Shown one piece after another: positions 25,229-40,479 of a stretch of DNA of 64,000 nt (positions are counted from its first letter, which is position 1; the number at the start of each line of letters is the position of its first letter). The notes under the pieces were generated by a model, which had not been told where the DNA came from, ran no database searches, and saw only the letters and a program-made list of their open reading frames with translations. Origin of the DNA: Balanoglossus misakiensis. Taxonomy: Eukaryota; Hemichordata. Location: positions 6,324,001-6,388,000 of the forward strand of contig CM082591.2 in NCBI GenBank assembly GCA_040954595.2. Direction: 5' to 3'. The position numbers and the translations under genes were made by a program.

Positions 25229-27290
25229 TTAACGGTAGGATTTCTGGTAGCGGGCACGAGGTCCTGGACCACCAAACTTCTTGGATTCGCATCGTCTCGG
25301 ATCGGCTACAAGTAACGTTCTGTCGTATTGGATGAGAATATCTTTGATTTCCTTCTTGGAGGCCTCATCAACGTCTGAAACAAAAAAGTGAAGACTTGAG
25401 TTAGTGTGCTTACTGTTGTGAAATCAAAGTGGGAAATTTCTATCATTTCTACATGCAATACTAATTATTTCTTATATAGCACATTACATGATACATCTCA
25501 ATGCACTTTACAGTTTTACCCATGGTCATTGGACCTAAATATTCCATTCAACTCACTGGGGAGAAAACAACAGCTCACACGTGAAGCCGTTATATCAGCG
25601 CAGAATAGCTAGACAGACACATTACAATCTCTGTCCTACCAAGGTACCCATTTTTCCTGGGTGTGGAGAGGCAATGAGAAGTAAAGTGCCTTGCCAAAGG
25701 ACATAACACCACACTGGCACAGCCATGCCAGGGCTCGAAATCACAATCCTTTGATCATGAGTCTGATGCTGTAACGACTGGACTAGTATCAAGAGAAATG
25801 CAAGCAGATTCTATACTTACATTTCTGGTAGTAGGCCACCAGTGATTTGGAAATGGCTTGACGGATCGCTGTAAAATGAAACAAAACAAAGACAAAAGTA
25901 TTACTTACATGCAGTCAACACAAACATGTTATCTCAGTACTCAGTACGTTGGGGATGCTGAAACCTATCCGATTTCAAAGGCCTCAGCAGAAGAATAGCA
26001 AATGTGTCAAATATAAAATAATTGTCCATGGTACAAGCAATAAAAATATAGACAATATGCAAGCATATAGGGCTTGTGCAGAGAAGCGCATGTGATGTCA
26101 AGACACTACTGAAAGCAAACTGAACCACAACTTAATTAACATAACAATATATTATATATAAATTAGCCATCATGCTTTCCCAAAATCCGGGGGAGAACAC
26201 TGTAATGGGGTTCAAATCCTAGTCTTATTAAAGGGACAAAGTCTCTCTCTCGCTGCCCCTTTTCGATCAATTATGTTTGATACAAGATACCATTTATGTT
26301 ATTCTACATGTGGATATATAGTGAATCAACATTTAACAACACACAATTTCAATCCCACATGTAGACACGAGAATAAAAAACTGGCCAAAATGAATAATCG
26401 GTGTTTACCATTTATTCATTTTGGCGAGAATTTTACTCACATATCCTACAAACGGGATGGAAGTTGTGTGTGGTCGAACGTTGATTAACACATATATTCA
26501 CATGTAGAATAACATAAATGGTATCTTGTATCAAACATAATTAATGGAAAAAGGGCAGTGAGAGAGAGACTTTGTCCCTTTAATGTCCTGGCTGTCTATA
26601 CTAATATCACCAATACCCAACAAGACTTGGCAATTAAAATCACTTACCATAAATCTGTGCAACACGACCACCACCCTTGACTCGCACTCTGATGTCAACA
26701 CCTGAGAATCTCTCTTTTCCTAGCAACAGCATTGGTTCTTGAAGCTGCAAGAGATGAACAGAGATCTGATTGACCAAATGCCTAACCCTTTCAAGATTGT
26801 CAACTATTGAACTTAGGGAGAGTAGTCTTCATGGAATTATTGGTATATTATAATAAAAACTTAGATTAAAAAAAACTTATTGTGTTCTACAATCTTTGGG
26901 CTAGGGACTGACCCTCTGCATTTAACTCCATTAATTACAGTAAACATTGTTCTTACCTTGTACCTAAGTGATACTGGTTCTAGTGTATCCAACAGGCGTC
27001 CATTGACTCTCAACAAACCATTTCCTCGTTTACAATGGGCAACTGCTGTTGCAGTTTTCTGCAAACAAGAATAACAAACTGTGATATGCACTATGTTCCT
27101 CACTGCAAAATGTTTGTGTCTATTCATATAACACAGTGATATAACACTGATTTTAAATAAATATGCAAGTCAAACTGATCTGATGATTGGCGTTGAAATG
27201 TGGACTCAAAAGCAACATGGCACCCGTAGTTAGCCATACCTTACGTCCGAAGACTTGAACCGACTGTACTGCTGGCTTTGGCGTCGCCAT
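25229..27290 (-). CDS. rps16: 40S ribosomal protein S16 (uS9), 5 coding exons, 147 aa
   Basis: Structural protein of the small ribosomal subunit; its C-terminal tail reaches the decoding centre in this family. Exons are 27290-27240, 27058-26957, 26744-26648, 25868-25821 and 25374-25229; phases close to 444 nt. Diagnostic stretches are [31 protein letters not shown], the [21 protein letters not shown]-terminus and [14 protein letters not shown]. Length is one residue more than the human protein. The start is fixed by a single untranslated base between the acceptor and ATG, with a 5' UTR exon at 27401-27450. It is head to head with thymidylate synthase. Intron 4 holds a tRNA-derived SINE and intron 3 an AGGGACAAAG MITE. 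Confidence 0.97.
25430..25795 (-). mobile_element. tRNA-derived SINE in rps16 intron 4
   Basis: On the minus strand it opens with an A-box-like 'agtccagtcgttacagc', followed about 30 bp later by a B-box-like GATTTCGAGCCC. The body then has 'ggcaaggcactttacttc', 'tgggtacc' and 'aaagtgcattgagatg', ending with 'gtgctatataagaaataatt'. This box order and spacing is that of a tRNA-headed SINE whose body type is widespread in marine invertebrates. It is transcribed in the same sense as rps16. Confidence 0.7.
26228..26582. mobile_element. TTAA-AGGGACAAAG foldback MITE, copy 3 (best preserved)
   Basis: TTAA + AGGGACAAAGTCTCTCTC at the left; GAGAGAGACTTTGTCCCT + TTAA at the right. The two halves are near-complete inverses with the turn near 26390-26430. 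The TTAA on both sides supports piggyBac-class mobilisation. It is in rps16 intron 3. Confidence 0.9.
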
Positions 27291-27400
27291 TCTGTGGAAA
27301 GACAATATACGTCGTTACTTTATTTATTATTGCGTGGGAATCGACGAGTATGATTTGAAAATAACCACTATTGCTGTATGTTTTTCGTCTTTGTTCTTAC

Positions 27401-27450
27401 CTATCCAGTATTAATCTGTCACGGTTCGCCGTGAGACAGGGTGAAAGAGG
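27401..27450 (-). promoter_or_regulatory. rps16 5' UTR exon with TOP-like start
   Basis: On the minus strand a pyrimidine run CCTCTTTCACCC begins at about 27450. The exon then continues to a donor (GGATAG|GTAAGA, GT at 27400-27399), and a short intron ends at TTTCCACAG directly before the coding exon. A start in CTCTTTC is the terminal oligopyrimidine (TOP) signal that couples ribosomal-protein translation to mTOR/LARP1 in animals. The exact start site is inferred. Confidence 0.65.
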
Positions 27451-28299
27451 TCATGTAACGGGTTTCAATGGCTGACATCCGAGGCAGACCGGAAATCCCC
27501 TGTACCCACCACAAGTTGGCGTTCTTTTTAACCTTTGACCCCATGAACTTTAACCCATTGTGATGAGAAGTACCAGCTTTCGTGCAGGCGTCATTTTCTG
27601 TAAGAATTATACTGTTTATTTGAACTCACGCGTTTCATTAAATATGCAGAAGTGGTTATCGATGTCCCATATACCGAGATTCACTCTGTCATGACTGCAG
27701 ATAAGAAAGACGGCGCATGTGCACGGCTGTGCGCTGGTCGTGCAGCTGCAAATGCACGTAAGTATATTGGCTGTTTTGTCGTTGGCTGCGCTGTATCCAC
27801 TCCAGGCCACATTATGCATGCAAATGAGACAATCGCGGCGCCGGCCAATGGCGAGCCCAGATCGCGAGTTGGCGGGAAATACCAAATACACAAAAGCAAG
27901 TTTATTCAGGGTTCGAGGATTGCTGGAAGACGTTCGGAGAACCTGCGATTATTTAGGAGTTCCTGTACATTTTCCCCTCAATTTGGTGCATATAGAAGGT
28001 GAGATAATTCCTGCGACAAAAAATATTCGCATAAATTTCGGACGGGACATGATACTGTGCAAAGTGTCAATTTCATGTTGTTGTCACTTGCCATAATGAA
28101 CTCAGCACAGCTGTTCTTTGCTCTTGCTCATATCATACTATTAGTTATATTAATATGTGAATTCCAAAAGTAAAAAGTGAAAAAAAGGGATATAGGAAGC
28201 CACACACTTCAGCTGCCAAATCCTGGGTGGGGGTGGGGTGATGGGGGATGGTGATGCATGGTGTGATGCAATGGACATATAGCTTATCACTGAAAATGT
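27451..28299. other. Head-to-head promoter interval of rps16 and TYMS
   Basis: Between the rps16 start and the foldback element lie about 850 bp with no recognised exon. The CpG-rich part is 27700-28000. Overlapping open frames on both strands (72-125 codons) occur there, none of them resembling a known protein. Confidence 0.5.
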
Positions 28300-29175
28300 G
28301 GCTAGTTATACTTTGCGAAACAGCGAAACGAAACAGCGAAACGACGAAACCATTATTAAAATAGGGGCCAGTCATCAAGACGGTGGCGTATGATTTTTTT
28401 TAAAGTTTCCAAATTAAAACGTAAGCGAGCCAAGAAAACTACATGTCAGATAAATTGTTTTCTCGGAAATTCAACATTAGAATCAAATTTGGCGTTGGAA
28501 ACAAACGGCGGGTCGCCAGTTCCTGGTCTGCGGCCTGGTACTATGTAGTGGTAGAGTCGACGTCGTGTGCGCGCAAACGATTCATGCCAAACTGCTACAT
28601 ACACACAGTGAATATACGCGCGCGCACAACGAAACCACAAAAGATCGAAACCTCAAAATGCGGCAGCAACTGACACTATTTCCTTAAATACCACAAGGCG
28701 GGGAGGCATGAATTGCAATTACTAGTAAGATAATAAAGAAATTTCGACAATGATACTGTGTTGTGTGAGTTACATGTGTTTCTATATATAACTACTACTC
28801 TTACCCCCCATCAGTGTTTGACCCTCGAAAGCTTACGGACACTACTGCTTTGTTTCAACTAATCCTTAGCCCTGTGAATATACTCGTACATTGACCTTTT
28901 GGGGCGGGATTCATTTTTGGCGCGCAACCACTAGTACCAGGCCCCAGACCAGGAACTGGCGACCCGCCGTTTGTTTCCAACGCCAAATTTGATTCTAATG
29001 TTGAATTTCCGAGAAAACAATTTATCTGACATGTAGTTTTCTTGGCTCGCTTACGTTTTAATTTGGAAACTTTTAAAAAAATCATACGCCACCGTCTTGA
29101 TGACTGGCCCCTATTTTAATAATGGTTTCGTCGTTTCGCTGTTTCGTTTCGCTGTTTCGCAAAGTATAACTAGCC
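28300..29175. mobile_element. 876 bp foldback element with about 250 bp TIRs and 8 bp target duplication
   Basis: Arms at 28300-28552 and about 28925-29175 are inverse copies; the outer 90 bp match perfectly. The element begins GGCTAGTTATACTTTGCG and ends CGCAAAGTATAACTAGCC. It is flanked by GAAAATGT at 28292-28299 and GAAAATGT at 29176-29183, a perfect 8 bp direct repeat. An 8 bp duplication suits hAT- or P-type transposases. The spacer of about 370 bp has no transposase frame, so it is non-autonomous. It ends 125 bp before the TYMS start codon. Confidence 0.9.
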
Positions 29176-29276
29176 GAAAATGTCGCTGTTCCCAAATCCC
29201 ACACAACCAGACTGGATGAAATGCTGTCTGATGACACCATCACATGACTGTCTTCTTTCCTTAAAAAAACACTTGA

Positions 29277-32553
<3,277 letters not shown>

Positions 32554-33174
32554 GTCACTGTGGAAACAACATTTGTAGACTGTGTAGCCGTAGGAATGCC
32601 TGTGAGATTACCATGGAAATGGGATTGGCTCGGTTACTATGGAAATCGTCTGTAGTTTGCAACATGTATATGTGTTTAACTTATTTGGGGGACGTAGTGT
32701 GAATGAGATAACGTGTACATTTTTTTCTGCCCAACTTTTCTACAGATGAATATTTATGTTATACCCGGTACATGGTGTCTGCTGGTATAGTTGTTTCTTT
32801 CAAACTGGTGAGGCAAACTTAGTGCAGTGTAGTCATCAAGTACAGGTCATCACAAACTCCTAGGAATTCTTGTTTTATAAATTGTTGAAAGTTACATTTT
32901 AGAATAGAATAGACATAATTTAAATATCTAAAAGATTCTTATTGTACTGAAAATCGTAGGAAAGTTCTCATCAAACAATCTGTGTTTTTGAAACTGTTCT
33001 ATGCACAAGCACTGTAGACTGATTTATTTGTACCTGTACTCTTTGGAGAATGGCACTCTTTGTAATATACATGCATGAGAGATTGGTGGGAAGCGCCTTC
33101 TGATGGAGAACATGAAGAATTCTTGAGCTTTTCATCTTTGCATCTACTTTGCACACACAATGTTTTTAAATAAA

Positions 33175-33787
33175 GAATATTTATATCCGAATCAGTATAA
33201 ATGTGTATATTTTAACCCTAATTCATGAGCTGTTGGGTGGCCACTCAAAAAAGAAGTGTATCACCAAATAGTAAATCCAAGAATTAGTCACAACCTTTAA
33301 ACCATATATGGGGATGTGTAAATTAAGGGTGATTGTGTACCTTTAATGTGAAAATTATCAGGAAGCGTTAGTGCTACATCAGCATTGGTGGGTATATACT
33401 AGTATATCGAGTCAACACATTGGCAAGGAATAGTGATCATTATAGAGATTTTGTATCAAAAGAAATGGTATACAGGGAAAAGCAGGTGACCAATGTTTAA
33501 TTCAGAGCATAAACGTGGTGTTTTGAGAAGTGTTTGTTCACAATGACTTTCAAAAATTGGGCCTTTCCCCCAAAACACCAGAAACAGACATTTGTAGGTC
33601 ACGCAATGCATTTAGGGTAAAAAACGGCGACCTTCATGAAATGCGCACGCATGGTAACATTGATGACGTCACCATCACAGTAATGGCGAATGACAACAGT
33701 TGAAAACCCAAGTTGTTTCACATTTAGCGTCTTCCGACCTTGCGTCCTGTCCAGTGTGTGGGTTGTTTCATTAAACCAAATGACGAG
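33175..33787. other. TYMS-ILRUN spacer
   Basis: About 600 bp between the TYMS poly(A) signal and the ILRUN start. The last 130 bp hold 'aatgatgacgtcacc'-like sequence with a CRE-type TGACGTCA at about 33663 and an ATGGCG motif. This is probably the ILRUN promoter and 5' UTR. No other feature is seen. Confidence 0.5.
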
Positions 33788-36700
33788 ATGGAGGTAGATT
33801 CAGACTTAGATCAAGAACTTTTACAGCAATTTAGCTCGATGGGGACCACGGACAAGGAAGTTCTCATAAGTGAATTTCAGAAATTACTCGGGAATCAGCT
33901 GAACCCAGCAGGCTGCGCGTTTTTTCTCGATATGAATAATTGGTAAGTGGACCTGTGCACGGTACAAGTTTCATGTCCGAGACTACAAGCATGTCTACCC
34001 ACGATACGGCTACGTCCGTCAAGATCGTCGAAGTGTCCGACAGATGTATGGATTCCAGAATCCCTACAATGACGCTACGAGCGCGTCACCCCCATTCAAA
34101 ACAAATAAACCATGGGAAACGATTGGGAATTTGGGACAAAATGTTAAATCGAATTAAACACTGGTGGTACTGGTTATGCGGAGAAACATATAGTGTTAAA
34201 TGTCAGTCGTTGCCAAAGTTTTTAAAAAACATACACGCTGGGCATTGTATTTGTACGATAATTCAGAATTATTTAAAGTCCATTTGAATAATTTGAATAT
34301 GGTGGCTGGAAATATACATTCCTGTCCGAAACGCCAATCAATAATAAAAGTGTGATACCTCCCTGACTTATTGCTGTTACAGTAATATTTCACCTAGCCA
34401 CGGCCACTAGGTAGGGGGAAGGGCTCCAAGGCCAGGTGAAGGCCATTTGTACGATAATTAAGAATTATTTAAAGTCCAGTCCAGAGGATCATTTGAATAT
34501 GGTGGCTGGAAATATACATTCCTGTCAGAAACGCCAATAAATAGAAAAAGTGTGAAACTCCCCAGGCTTTTATCATCCCGCCACGGCCACTTGGGGGCAC
34601 CAAGGCCAGACGAAGGTCATGACCATCACCAGGCCCCAAGCACAACTTGAATACAGGTTACATTGTGCATGTTGTATGTTACATGTTGTGTAGCAGTAAT
34701 AGAAGTGCAGCCTCAGTGAACTACTGGTAGCGCAAAAGTTACTATGCACATAACATTTCAAAGCCTTCGTCAACAAAATTCTGTCTGACTAGACTATGAG
34801 AGGACTGTGTGAATTATTTTAAGTTTCTCAAATACATCTCACCAGTTTTATTCCTCACAGTGACATGGTACTGTAGAATAAAATTTTAATTTGTCTAACC
34901 AATAAAGAAGATATTTATCAATCACCTATCACAATTCCTATGAAGAATAGTAACCAATGGACATTACTGTAATGTCCATTGGTTACTACATGTATTATGA
35001 TCATGTATTATAATTTACATATGTAATTACATAACAATTGTATTTTATGTAAATTAACATACTGTATCAGAAATAATGGTGGTACAAATGTACTAAACAT
35101 TGATGACATATTGACTGTCTATGTTTTATTATGTTTCATAGGAATCTACAGGCAGCAATATGTTCCTATTATGATTTTGAAAGTCCAAAAGAAAAGGTTC
35201 CATCTATGTCACTGGTGCAGGACATTACAATAGGTGAAGGCGAGTCTGTCCCACCCAACACAAGATTTATTAAAACTTGGAGAATTAGGAATTCAGGTAA
35301 GTGATTTGGGATTTTTATGGGTCTTTATTTGCTATAAATGGTTTCATTGGAGGCCTTCTCGAAATTAGCAGTTATCACAGCTGCATACCAACTGACTAGT
35401 ATTAATGCAAATGCTCCTTACTGTCTACCAGTAGGTGCAGCTATCTCAGCTGTGCTATTGAATAGGCAGAAAAGTGCACTGACATGTGTCAACCCTGTGT
35501 TACCACTGGTATTAATGATATTACTATATGTATTATCACTGGTAAATAATAATATTACTACATGTATTACGACTGGTAATTACGGGCCCAAGCCAAGCCA
35601 GGCTTGGGCCCGTATTGGTTTCGTTGGAATTTTACTTTCTTTCTTTATTCTTGTGTCAATTCTTTGACCCACGAGATCTCAGACACCGCTGCAGGTACAC
35701 TTCTGAAACTTGCTACAGTGGTCAAGGTCAATGAGTAGTCGTGCATTGAACCCTTGAATTTTTAATGAGTCACGTGACCTGGCGGCCATCTTGGATTTTC
35801 TGAAAAAATGCAAATCTCAGATCTCAGAAACTACAAGTCAGATCGACTTCAAATTTGGCATGCTGGTAGACTACCTTCTGCCCATCATTTTTGTAATTGG
35901 AAATTATGCTGACAAAGTTGCAGTTTTTTGCTACAATTTTTTTTCTGAAATCTGGCTTAAATTTCAAAAATCTTCTTCTCCAGAACCGGTGATAACCGAC
36001 ACACAGGGTTTGGTGTATGTGGTCACCTAACTGATGTCTATCAAGTTTGCGAAGATCATTGTGATTGGTCGAAGATTTTGGCGGCCATATTGGATTTTCG
36101 AAAAACCCTAGTAAAATTTCAAAAATCTTCTTCTCAAGAACCGGCGGTAACCGAGTCACAAGATTTGGTGTGTGTGGTCATTAAACAGATGTCTATCAAG
36201 TTTGCTAAGAAGAATGTGATTGGTCGAAGATTATGGCGGCCATATTGGATTTTGTGAAAAACGATTAAAAAGTAAAAATTCCCTTTCTGGCCTAAAAATT
36301 GATAGCACAGAAATTCTTTTTATGGATATGAATCATCATATGACAAGAATAAGCTATAAATATTTTGGTAATTTTGGCAATGACCTTTGACCTACTTTTG
36401 ACACATCATTTTTCTGCATATCTAATTCCAGGCTAAGCAATAGGGCTATAAGTTTGGTTTTTGATGTATGTGGATTTGTATGTGATCAAAAAAATTTGAT
36501 ACTTTTCATGACCCTTTTGACCTCTGCTGACCTCATTAAATATGCACATACCTAATTACAGATGAACCAATAGACCTAGAGGTTTTGTTTTTGTTATACA
36601 TGGACCAGTATGGGGTCAAAATATTTTGCCCAAATGTTGGGTGACCTCGGGTGACCTTTGACCTACTTTTGCATATCTTGACATCCACAGCAGATACAGC

Positions 36701-39144
36701 CTTGGCGTTTGGAGGTATGGGGCCATAATGAAAAGCCAAAGTTTTTGGTCACCTGTGACACCTGCTTAACTCATTATTTATGTGCATACCTAATTCTGGG
36801 CTAACCAAAAGGGCTAGAGATCTGGTTTTTGTTGGACATGGACCACTATGGGTCAAAATTTTCTGCCCAAATTGTGGGTGACCTCTGGGTGACCTTTGAC
36901 CTACTTCACACTATATCAACACCAAACATAGATATAAACTTGATATTTCATGGGATAAAACACAGCATTATGTTTCTACTCATTAATTATGTGCATATCT
37001 AATAATCAGATCAGATAATAGAGCTTGGGCCCGGACAATGCTGCTTGCAGCTTTAATTATATTATTATTACCACTGGTAACAATAGTACTATTACCACTT
37101 GTAATTATATTATTATTACCACTGGTAACTATTACCACTGGTAAATTATTATATTATTATTACCACTGGAAACAATCTTATTATTACCAGTTTATCTATT
37201 GTCATATTATGACACTTCCCCATACACAGGTCCAACCATGTCACCTTAAACAGTGGGATTGAACCATATAGGGAAAATAAAAAGGTTTGTGGCTCTCCTC
37301 TCTGATAAGAACCCTCATTTTTTCTTCGTACAGGTGACGAAAAATGGCCGTGCGGAGTCTGTCTAAAATTTACATCGGGGTATCAACTAGGTGCCTTGGA
37401 TAGCACAGCAGTGGAAGACCTGGAGCCAGGTCACATGACAGATGTCAGTGTCCACATGGCCAGTCCGCCTGCCTGTGGCATCTTTCAAGGGCAATGGAGG
37501 ATGATGACCAGAACTGGGCAGTATTTTGGTGGTGAGTGTTACATGTTCTCTCCAGGAATTCCTCTGATAGAGTACTTTACAGAACAATATTATTACTTCT
37601 TGTGTTGATTTCATGGGCCACATAAGCCCTCTTGTAAACTAACAGGGTTGAACTCAGAAATTTACAATCAGAGGTATACATTCACACCTATGCAAATTTA
37701 ATCATTGTAACTTATAAAGTTACCCATTGTCAACATTGGAAATGTTGAATAGTTCTACAGAAGGTTAGGGGTGAAGGGTGAAAGTGATTCACAATTTCTC
37801 CCTTCCCTTTGTGTATTATTATGATCAACGTACTGAAAACTACTGATCTTGCAAATTGTGTTGATTAAAGGGTTGTATTGTCGATGTACATATATCTCTA
37901 ATTGTTTATTTGTATTATTATTTTATTTTTTTCAGAAATAATTTGGGTGATACTGGAAGTAAAAGAAGGGGGAATGTTAGGTCTAACTCAACAACTATCG
38001 AATCTAGGCAGTGATTTTGTACCTGAACAGCGGCTAATAAATGGAACTTCAAGAAATCCGTTTGGCACATCACCGCTGCAGAGTCCTGCGAATTCAGTCA
38101 CACAGTTAGGTGAGTCGAACGATGTGGTACATTCTCGGTTTATTCTTTGCTATCAACTTTGATGGCAACTTCAACAACGTGGTGCAGACAAAGACTGTGC
38201 AGATGAAAAGTCATGAGGCTGATGAGGCACCATACCTGATACATGTTACGTGTCTGGCAGTTCAAAAAGTATAAACATACTCCGACAAACTTTTACTTGA
38301 CGGTGTCATGTCATTTACCCGTCACCTGGAAACGACAATGCCATGGGTCACATGGCCAAATCACTTGATTGATATTAAAGAATTGTGAAGTGACTATTAT
38401 TGTCACTACCATGGGTCAATTCAAAGTTCATGTATATTTATTGGAGTAAATTCTGTTTGCGCAGGTAATAGTGAAGCTGTACTTTCAACGAGTACCATGG
38501 CAACAGAAAATAACCAAAGTCCCAGTTCGCCAATTAGAACTCCTATATTTGAAGTAAGTCTGTTTCATTATCATTTGTACCATTTTCAGCTGTCGTTTTT
38601 GAGATGTGTCTCACACTAGTAGTCATCGTGGCCTAGTGGCGCAGGCTAAAGGTATACAGTCACCTCCAATTTACATACGCCCATAGATGGCTGAAATGGC
38701 GTATTTGAGCGTTCTAAAGAACACATGGTGGCACATATGGTGCCACCCACTGAAGATCTGTGATTGGCTGGATCTCACTTTGCCATGGTAACTACAGCCA
38801 ATTTGCCATAGGTGACCGTATACCTTTTAAAGAGACTCGTGATCGGAAGGGTGTGGGTTCAAGACCTGGACATGGTCGTGGATTTTCTATCTGAGGATGG
38901 TGAATTCATGGCCACGTTGTTGTGCCGTTTGAGAAAGGCACTTTTCTTCTCATTGTGTCGCCCTAATGCCCCCTCTTCATGCAGTTTCAGTTTTCGAATT
39001 AACAAAATTTCTTTTTTTTCCCCTTTTCATTGACAGGTGTCGAATTCAGACACAAGCTTTCTTTTACAACAGCATCAAATCCAGTTTGGCACAAATCCGA
39101 GTGAACAACAACATAACCATGGCAACAAAGGTCCCTTCTCATAG
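33788..39144 (+). CDS. ILRUN: ILRUN (UBA-like and NBR1-like domain protein), 6 exons, 292 aa
   Basis: Orthologue of human ILRUN (C6orf106), a regulator that dampens IRF3/p300-dependent transcription in vertebrates; its role here is untested. Exons: 33788-33942, 35142-35296, 37334-37531, 37936-38109, 38465-38553 and 39037-39144; phases close to 879 nt. A UBA-like helical region covers about residues 10-60 (TTDKEVLISEFQKLLG, NPAGCAFFLDMNNWNLQAAI). An NBR1-type four-tryptophan domain covers about 72-180 (FIKTWRIRNSG, GVCLKF, LEPGHMTDVSVHM, GQWRM, IIWVILEVKEGGMLGLTQQL). The last 110 residues are polar and Ser/Asn/Gln-rich, ending GPFS. Length is close to the human 298. The ATG at 33788 matches the start seen in vertebrates; the frame is open upstream but without an ATG. 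Confidence 0.95.
34249..34610. repeat. About 190 bp tandem duplication in ILRUN intron 1
   Basis: 'ttgtacgataatt' followed by 'gaattatttaaagtcc', 'atatggtggctggaaatata' and 'cattcctgtc' occurs at 34249 and again at 34447. Both units run into 'ccacggccac'. Unit 2 has a short insertion (agtccagagg). Confidence 0.8.
34949..34987. repeat. Perfect 19 bp palindrome with 1 nt loop
   Basis: AGTAACCAATGGACATTAC, T, then its exact inverse. It lies in ILRUN intron 1 and each arm contains a CCAAT motif. Confidence 0.9.
35495..37200. repeat. TTACCACTGGTAA-type minisatellite flanking the 1.47 kb element
   Basis: Units of 'attattaccactggtaa' and variants occur at 35495-35577 and again at 37060-37200. The element described at 35584-37053 separates the two blocks. 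Each unit is itself palindromic (TTACCACTGGTAA is close to self-inverse). Confidence 0.75.
35584..37053. mobile_element. 1.47 kb non-autonomous element inside a minisatellite (ILRUN intron 2)
   Basis: TAATTA flanks both sides (35578-35583 and 37054-37059). The left end is CGGGCCCAAGCC with a short internal hairpin (CCAAGCC / GGCTTGGGCCCG). The right end is 'cttgggcccggacaatgctg' and 'cttgcagcttt'. The interior has repeats of about 130-190 bp containing 'tggcggccat' followed by 'ttggattttc', and several 'tgacctttgacctacttt' tracts. No long frame. Outside it on both sides are ATTACCACTGGTAA-type repeats. Confidence 0.6.
38620..38885 (+). mobile_element. tRNA-derived SINE head, split by a short element
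   Basis: An A-box-like 'tggcctagtggcgcaggc' ends at about 38646 and a B-box-like GGGTTCAAGACC follows at about 38857. If the 38648-38829 element is removed, the two boxes are about 30 bp apart, the normal tRNA spacing. In ILRUN intron 5. Confidence 0.7.
38648..38829. mobile_element. GGTATA-TIR element, copy A
   Basis: AAAGGTATACAGTCACCT at the left and AGGTGACCGTATACCTTT at the right. The interior has 'agatggctgaaatggcgtat', 'gcgttctaaagaacac' and 'gattggctggatctc', shared with 45239 and 60812. Confidence 0.85.
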
Positions 39145-40385
39145 ACATTGTAGGAAGCACCACATTCTGTAGTTCAAGCTAGATTTAGTACTTCATCACA
39201 GTAATGGACAATATATTCCTATAAATAGTAGTTATTTCATATATCTAGGGAAAAGTCTTTTCTATTTTTTTCTCGCTCTCACAAAGAAGAACCCCTTTCC
39301 TACTAATATGGTACTGCTTTAGCTAAGATCAGTGTGTGGGTCATACTATCTTGAGGTAATTGAGGGGGGGGGGGTTCTTTCAAATTCTGGAATCAAGAAA
39401 GTAGTTTTTCCACAATATAGTGCAAAGTCATGGAAATTCTATTTGGCCAGTGTCATTTCCTCTGTAGGATATTTCTGTAAATTTTTCTGTTTTTAATCAT
39501 GCCGCCGTATTTGATAAAGCACTATAGAGTAAATATTATAATATATCTGAGGTGATCTGTGTTTGGGAGTGAAATTTGTGGTCGAAGTTTAACAAGAATT
39601 GAATAACTTATCTTCTTGTTGATATTATAACTCTAACAATAATGCAGAAATCTCAGATTATGGCAGTGTGCTGGACTGGAAGTTTGACAAAAGATTGCAT
39701 CATGTACGCATTGTCTTCAAGGGACTTGCATTCAGTTTAATCCTATCAACGTCATAGTCAACTTGTCATTTTTTCACAAGATTAACTTTTTTCCAATTTT
39801 TTTCGAAATATTTGATCAAGACCGTCAGGCAATGGAAGAGTATATCCAATTGGTCAAGAATTAGGGTTAAAATTGGAGAAAAAATATGTGAAAATGATGA
39901 AAATGTTGCACCATATTTTGACAAACCAGAAGTTATTATTTACGGAAACACTGCTTTTAAAAACCAAAATGCTGTTTTAACCGCACAGCATTTGCTTGAA
40001 GTATATCATATTTTCAATTTTTAGCTGATGCAGCTTTGAATCAGAGAAAAGCGTTGAAAGAGATTTCAATCCAAATTCTGTTTGTGTAAGTTGCTGCATT
40101 TGCTGTAGAACGGGACATTTGCTTTCACTTCCCCCTTGCATCAGTATGATGTGCAGTAAACGCACAGAATGTTATTTGTGTTTTATCTTGAATGACCACT
40201 AGTTTCGACCGACAAGTCTTGAAAGTTTTATCTAGGCTATCAGAGTGAAACTTTTGATAGGCCTTTCCTCAACTTCATAAGCAAACAAGTGGTTGTTGAA
40301 GTCTTTGTGTTGTAACATTGATTGCAAAAAAATTTCATAGCTTAACCTCGCTAGGTTGTATATATTATAGGGACTCACGGCTTTA

Positions 40386-40479
40386 AATAACCCTTTCACC
40401 ACCATGGTTCGGTCCAAACCCATTGTTTTCTACAGGTAGGTTGGACCTGTAAAGAAGGAACTGGGGGTGATAGGGTTAA
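40386..40479. mobile_element. TTAA/CCCTTTCACC MITE, copy 5
   Basis: AATAACCCTTTCACCACC at the left, GGTGATAGGGTTAA at the right, inverted core as in copy 4. The left TTAA has decayed. Confidence 0.7.

Noticed and set aside
27652-28096. 116- and 125-codon frames in the rps16/TYMS interval
   Set aside because: They overlap one another in different frames and have no known domain; more likely promoter CpG sequence than a gene.
35338-35667. 109-codon plus-strand frame
   Set aside because: It is made of TTACCACTGGTAA minisatellite and the start of the 1.47 kb element in ILRUN intron 2.
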